Source: Sulfitobacter sp. (lineage in GTDB: Bacteria; Pseudomonadota; Alphaproteobacteria; Rhodobacterales; Rhodobacteraceae). Taken from it: DNA of 8,470 nt. The stretch lies in contig JAGXHC010000001.1 in assembly GCA_024636405.1 (NCBI GenBank), positions 1 through 8,470 of the forward strand. The letters run 5' to 3'. Below the pieces are notes generated by a model that was not told the origin of the DNA, did not search any database, and saw only the letters and a list, made by a program, of their open reading frames with translations. Below are positions 5,393 through 8,470 of the stretch, in pieces; within the stretch, counting starts at the first letter, position 1; every line of letters starts with the position of its first letter. Made by a program: the position numbers and the translations under genes.

Positions 5393-8300
5393 TCACTCCG
5401 CTGCCGTGGCACGCGGCCACGTGTCTTTGCTGTGCTGCTGCACAGCGCCTGCGATAACTTCGGCCAGCTCCTGTGCCAGCACGGTCACATTTGGGGCCAG
5501 CACCATACTGACATGATCGCCCGGCACCTCGATCACAGTAAGGTCGGGCGCATATTGCCGCCATGCGTTGTCGTCGAAAACATATTCGCGCACCGCGCTG
5601 ACCCAACGACCCTCCGACACCCGCCAGGTGCGGTCAATCGGGGGCCGGAACAGCGTCAGCGGGCCGCCCCACGGGCGCGTGTCATAGGCGCCCACAGCAC
5701 GCAGAAACGCTTGTTCAATCTTGGTGTTGTTGAACTCTGTCCCCGGCACGGCGGGGGTTTCCGCCCCACGTCCCGCGCGGCGTCCGCGCTCCCAGGCCCA
5801 GCGGTTGCGGGCCCATTCAACCAGATATGCGGGCCCTTTACGGCGCAACTCGAGTGACTTGATGATGATCTTGTCGCGGCGGCTTAATGGCGGGCGTACA
5901 GGCAAGGGCGTGTCAAGCATGGCCAGAACGGCCACCTCTTCGCCTGCTGCGCGCAACTGTTGTGCCATTTCATAGGCGGTTATTCCGCCCCCGGAATATC
6001 CTGCCAGCAAGTAGGGGCCGACCGGTTGCAAACGGCGCATCTCGCGCAGGTAATCGGCTGCGGCCTGGGCCACATCCGTATGGGGCTCTGCATCCCCGAT
6101 CAGGCCGCGCGCCTGCACGCCGACCACCGGGCGTTCAGCACTGAAGGGCAGCGCCAGATGACGCAAGTTCAGGACGTTGCCAAACATCCCCGCCACAACA
6201 AAAAGCGGTGCTGCGTCCTTTTGATCGCTGGCGTTCAGCGGCACGAGATAGTCGAACCTGTCGCGCAGGGGCGCGTCTTGCGCCATGTCGTCGACAGCGC
6301 CCGCCGACGCACCGGTCTGGGCCGCGATCAGCGCGGCGCACTTGGCGATTGTGGGCGCCTCGAACAGCACCGAGATCGGAAACTCTACCTTGAATTCACG
6401 TTTAATTGTCGCAAAAAGCCGGACGGCGATCAACGAATGGCCGCCCAGATCAAAGAAGCTGTCGTCAACACCGACCGGATCAATCCCCAGAAGGGTTTGC
6501 CAGACAGCGGCCAGTTTCGCTTCTATGACGTTACGGGGGGCAACGTAGGAACCATCCAGATCAGGCCGCTCGAACGATTGGCCGGACTTCACGGGCGTCT
6601 GAACCGGGGTGTCCGCCTGCACGATCAGGTCGGCCAGTGGCATTGCACTGACCATCACCTGCGGCAGGTCCAGTGCCAGCGCCCGGCGTAACGCCTCTGG
6701 CCCCTCAGCGGCGCGAATGCCTTGGCTAACCATATAGGCAAGCCGTTCCTCGGCTGGGCTCAATGCCTGTTCGTCTTCGGCATTGCGGTCAAACATCACC
6801 TCGCGCGGGTCCAGTGGCGTGGCGGCAAACGCGCCTTCCAGCCGCTTCATGGCAAAGTCAGAGACCTCGACCAGCACGGTGCCATCCGCGTCACAAATCG
6901 TGACGTCAAAGCGCGCAAATCCGTCGGCACCGCCGCCTTGGGCCAACCGAACCCAGGACCGCACGGCGGCGGGCAACGGCGCATGCACGCGGATGCGGCC
7001 GTATGAAACCGGCACCCAAAGATGCTCGGACGTGTAGCCTTCGACCAGATGCATCGCCCAACCGGTCGCCAGATCCATTAGTCCCGCATGCAACAAATGG
7101 CCTGTCGCCCGATCACCTTGCACCGCGTCAGGTAGCGCCAGATCGGCCAGCCCTTCATCTGCACCCAGCCGGGTTTCGCGCAAGACATGCCAGCTTGGAC
7201 CAAATTTCAGATGGGCCTCCTGCGGTGAACTCAACCGGTGTTCGCCTGCGATCTGGCGGTCTGCGGTACAGCGATCGGCAATCGCGCCAAGATCCAGCTT
7301 GTCCGGCACCGGATCCGAAAGCGCGGACAAGCGCGCCTGTGCGTGCAATTGCCAGCCTGATTTGCCGCCCACCGTGCAATCGCTGCGTAATTCGGCGTTC
7401 ATCGCGGTGCCGTCCTGCTTTAGCGTGACGCGCATCTGGCGCTGGCTGCCATTCGTCATGGACAGCGCGCGCAGAAAGTAAAGATCACTGATCTCAAAAC
7501 TGTCGGTCAGTCCTTGCGCCTGCGCAGCTTCGGCCAGTATCTCGACAAAGCCGGTTCCGGGCATAACGGCCATACCGTCGCTGGTGCGGTGCTGGTCCAG
7601 CAGCCAGTCATCAGTTGAAAGCGGCGCGGTCATAACCGTGTCGCCGGCTGCATCGGCGCCAGCGGTCTTCAACAGGACGGCATTTATGGTGTGCGGCGGC
7701 AAGACAGCGCCCGCAACCCCGCCCACCATCTCAGCGGCCATACCGACATCCGCCCAGACACCCCAGTTGATGGCAAGGACACGCGTCGCACACCCGCGCC
7801 GCGCTTTGGCGAAGGCATTCAGAAAGGCGTTTGCGGCGACGTAGTCGACCTGCCCTGCCGCGCGCGTGGCGGTAGAGGTCGACGAAAACAGCACCATCAG
7901 TTCCAAAGCGCCGTCAGGCAGCAATTGGTCCAGCACGCGCAGTCCCTGGACTTTTGGCAGCAACACGCCTTCGATCTGCGCATCGCTTTTGGCCAACAGC
8001 GGCCCATCGTCAAGCACCCCGGCCGCATGCACCACACCCGTCAGGCCGCCCGCCCCAATACCATCAATGACGCGGCGCATCTGCGCCAGGTTCGCAACGT
8101 TGCCAACGGCCAATTCAACAGTACCGCCGGTGTGCTGCGCGGCCTTTTCGAGACGTATAATTGCACGCATCCGCCGCGCTGTGCGCTCCGCCGTTCCGTG
8201 CTGTGCAAGATAGGTATCCCAAGTCTCGCGGGGCGGCATGGCATCGCGGCTGAGCAGGATCACGCGCGCCTTGTGGCGGCGCAGGATATCGGCGGCCAGC

Positions 8301-8470
8301 GTCATACCGATACCGCCGAAACCGCCGGTGATCAGATAGGTGCCGCCATCGCGAAAGGCAGCCCTTTGTGTGGCAGGCAACGGCGCGGGGCGGAAACCCT
8401 GTTCAAACCGCCGCGCAGCACGGTAGGCTGCGACCGTATTGCCGGGGCGCGCCATCAGATCATCCAGCAC
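5393..8470 (-). CDS. Type I polyketide synthase, C-terminal part: KR-DH-carrier-thioesterase (5' partial)
   Basis: This is the C-terminal end of a modular PKS that reduces, dehydrates and releases a chain built by KS/AT domains lying beyond the right edge. Residues are numbered from the window edge, where the GTG is an internal Val codon rather than a start. The KR (about 43-250) has a G-G-F-G-G-I-G NADPH loop at 49-55, an LDD signature (153-155) and catalytic K173, S197, Y210 and N214. The DH (about 280-550) has H294, an F-G-P motif at 423-425 and D466. A KR-type tail/linker (about 570-640) follows, then a carrier domain with GGHS (S679 takes the phosphopantetheine). A terminal type I thioesterase (about 750-1010) has S826 in GYSGG, D853 and H986. 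LDD with no Pro after Y210 suggests a B1-type KR giving a D-configured 3-hydroxyl, which the DH would then eliminate. The stop TGA sits between the Shine-Dalgarno and ATG of the next gene, implying translational coupling. All active-site residues seen are intact. The substrate and product cannot be read. Confidence 0.95.
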   Translation of the reverse strand: MLDDLMARPGNTVAAYRAARRFEQGFRPAPLPATQRAAFRDGGTYLITGGFGGIGMTLAADILRRHKARVILLSRDAMPPRETWDTYLAQHGTAERTARRMRAIIRLEKAAQHTGGTVELAVGNVANLAQMRRVIDGIGAGGLTGVVHAAGVLDDGPLLAKSDAQIEGVLLPKVQGLRVLDQLLPDGALELMVLFSSTSTATRAAGQVDYVAANAFLNAFAKARRGCATRVLAINWGVWADVGMAAEMVGGVAGAVLPPHTINAVLLKTAGADAAGDTVMTAPLSTDDWLLDQHRTSDGMAVMPGTGFVEILAEAAQAQGLTDSFEISDLYFLRALSMTNGSQRQMRVTLKQDGTAMNAELRSDCTVGGKSGWQLHAQARLSALSDPVPDKLDLGAIADRCTADRQIAGEHRLSSPQEAHLKFGPSWHVLRETRLGADEGLADLALPDAVQGDRATGHLLHAGLMDLATGWAMHLVEGYTSEHLWVPVSYGRIRVHAPLPAAVRSWVRLAQGGGADGFARFDVTICDADGTVLVEVSDFAMKRLEGAFAATPLDPREVMFDRNAEDEQALSPAEERLAYMVSQGIRAAEGPEALRRALALDLPQVMVSAMPLADLIVQADTPVQTPVKSGQSFERPDLDGSYVAPRNVIEAKLAAVWQTLLGIDPVGVDDSFFDLGGHSLIAVRLFATIKREFKVEFPISVLFEAPTIAKCAALIAAQTGASAGAVDDMAQDAPLRDRFDYLVPLNASDQKDAAPLFVVAGMFGNVLNLRHLALPFSAERPVVGVQARGLIGDAEPHTDVAQAAADYLREMRRLQPVGPYLLAGYSGGGITAYEMAQQLRAAGEEVAVLAMLDTPLPVRPPLSRRDKIIIKSLELRRKGPAYLVEWARNRWAWERGRRAGRGAETPAVPGTEFNNTKIEQAFLRAVGAYDTRPWGGPLTLFRPPIDRTWRVSEGRWVSAVREYVFDDNAWRQYAPDLTVIEVPGDHVSMVLAPNVTVLAQELAEVIAGAVQQHSKDTWPRATAAE
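5396..5399 (-). promoter_or_regulatory. Ribosome binding site of the glycosyltransferase gene
   Basis: GGAG on the minus strand, 8 bases before the ATG at 5387. It fixes the start at M-S-N-P rather than the out-of-context reading frame that continues 73 codons further upstream. The PKS stop TGA lies immediately downstream of it, so ribosomes finishing the PKS can restart on the glycosyltransferase. Confidence 0.8.
5441..6223 (-). other. Type I thioesterase, chain-release domain
   Basis: Alpha/beta-hydrolase thioesterase at about residues 750-1010 of the PKS fragment. The nucleophile S826 is in A-G-Y-S-G-G-G, the acid D853 in M-L-D-T-P, and the base H986 in P-G-D-H-V. It should release the chain from the adjacent carrier by hydrolysis, cyclisation or transfer to a nucleophile. 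The lid region (about 864-901) is markedly basic, with 13 Arg/Lys by my count. Presence of this domain marks the PKS as the terminal enzyme of an assembly line. Confidence 0.93.
6326..6538 (-). other. Carrier protein domain (PCP-like) of the PKS
   Basis: Phosphopantetheine carrier domain at about residues 645-715, with the attachment serine S679 in D-L-G-G-H-S-L. The GGHS form is more typical of NRPS carrier domains than the GxDS form of classical PKS acyl carriers, as expected in a hybrid assembly line. It sits directly before the thioesterase and should present the finished chain for release. Confidence 0.95.
6821..7633 (-). other. Dehydratase (DH, double hot-dog) domain placed after the KR
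   Basis: PKS-type double hot-dog dehydratase that would remove water from the 3-hydroxyacyl intermediate. H294 sits in an H-x4-G-x4-P version of the usual H-x3-G-x4-P motif, followed by G-T-G. D466 sits in H-A-G-L-M-D, and the Gln or His usually found four residues after it is Gly here. F-G-P at 423-425 corresponds to the common Y-G-P motif. Both catalytic residues are present, so I infer an active enzyme. These motif deviations may be a clade feature, because I recall similar variants in other hybrid PKS/NRPS dehydratases. Confidence 0.88.
7721..8344 (-). other. Ketoreductase (KR) domain
   Basis: SDR-fold KR of the PKS. The dinucleotide-binding loop TGGFGGIG lies at residues 48-55, followed by V-V-H-A-A-G-V-L-D-D around 146-155. 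The active site is K173, S197 (in FSS), Y210 and N214, with the usual 12-residue spacing between Ser and Tyr. It should reduce the 3-keto group of a carrier-bound intermediate with NADPH. The core ends near N-W-G-V-W at 235-239, directly followed by the DH. Most of the structural N-terminal half typical of a PKS KR lies outside the window. Confidence 0.93.

Noticed and set aside
5388..5606. A 73-codon N-terminal extension of the glycosyltransferase frame
   Set aside because: It overlaps the thioesterase end of the PKS in another frame, has no glycosyltransferase character, and the ATG at 5387 has a good GGAG 8 bases upstream and begins the family's first strand.
8468..8470. GTG at the right edge as a real PKS start codon
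   Set aside because: The sequence begins in the middle of a ketoreductase-containing module, with KS and AT missing and no ribosome binding site visible. It is an internal Val codon of a gene that continues upstream.

Overview
The window is an internal piece of a hybrid polyketide/non-ribosomal peptide (PKS/NRPS) biosynthetic operon, read entirely from the minus strand. It holds three tightly packed genes and essentially no non-coding DNA. Base composition is GC-rich (about 60% by eye), with strong G/C preference at third codon positions and good GGAG-type ribosome binding sites. This suits a proteobacterium, and an alphaproteobacterium such as a marine Rhodobacteraceae or a rhizobial relative is my best guess. 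The guess rests on style, and no marker gene in the window fixes the taxonomy.

Layout in transcription order, from high to low coordinates. (1) 8470-5393: the C-terminal 1025 residues of a type I PKS, entering from beyond the right edge, with domain order KR, DH, KR-type tail/linker, carrier protein, thioesterase. The ketosynthase and acyltransferase must lie outside the window. (2) 5387-4392: a 331-residue family 2 glycosyltransferase, starting 5 bases after the PKS stop. (3) 4395-1: the N-terminal 1465 residues of an NRPS, overlapping the glycosyltransferase stop by an ATGA and running off the left edge. It is one uninterrupted reading frame with order: formyltransferase, C-lobe remnant of a condensation domain, first half of an adenylation domain, FMN-dependent luciferase-like monooxygenase, second half of the adenylation domain, carrier domain.

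The third gene is the notable one. It looks like a chain-initiating module that activates glycine (ten-residue code read as D-I-L-S-L-G-M-I-W-K), formylates it from a formyl-tetrahydrofolate donor, and oxidises it with a flavin monooxygenase built into the adenylation domain. A starter unit of the formyl-hydroxyglycine type, oxidised on Calpha or on N, is the natural inference. An N-hydroxylated version would be a hadacidin-like hydroxamate that could bind metal. This is a hypothesis, not something the sequence proves.

As an assembly line the gene order is not collinear: the chain-releasing thioesterase is in the first gene and the apparent starter module in the third. The glycosyltransferase translated between them suggests that the product, or a linked lipid/saccharide, carries a sugar. 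No promoter, terminator, RNA gene, insertion sequence, CRISPR array or att site was recognised. All regulation presumably lies upstream of the PKS, outside the window.
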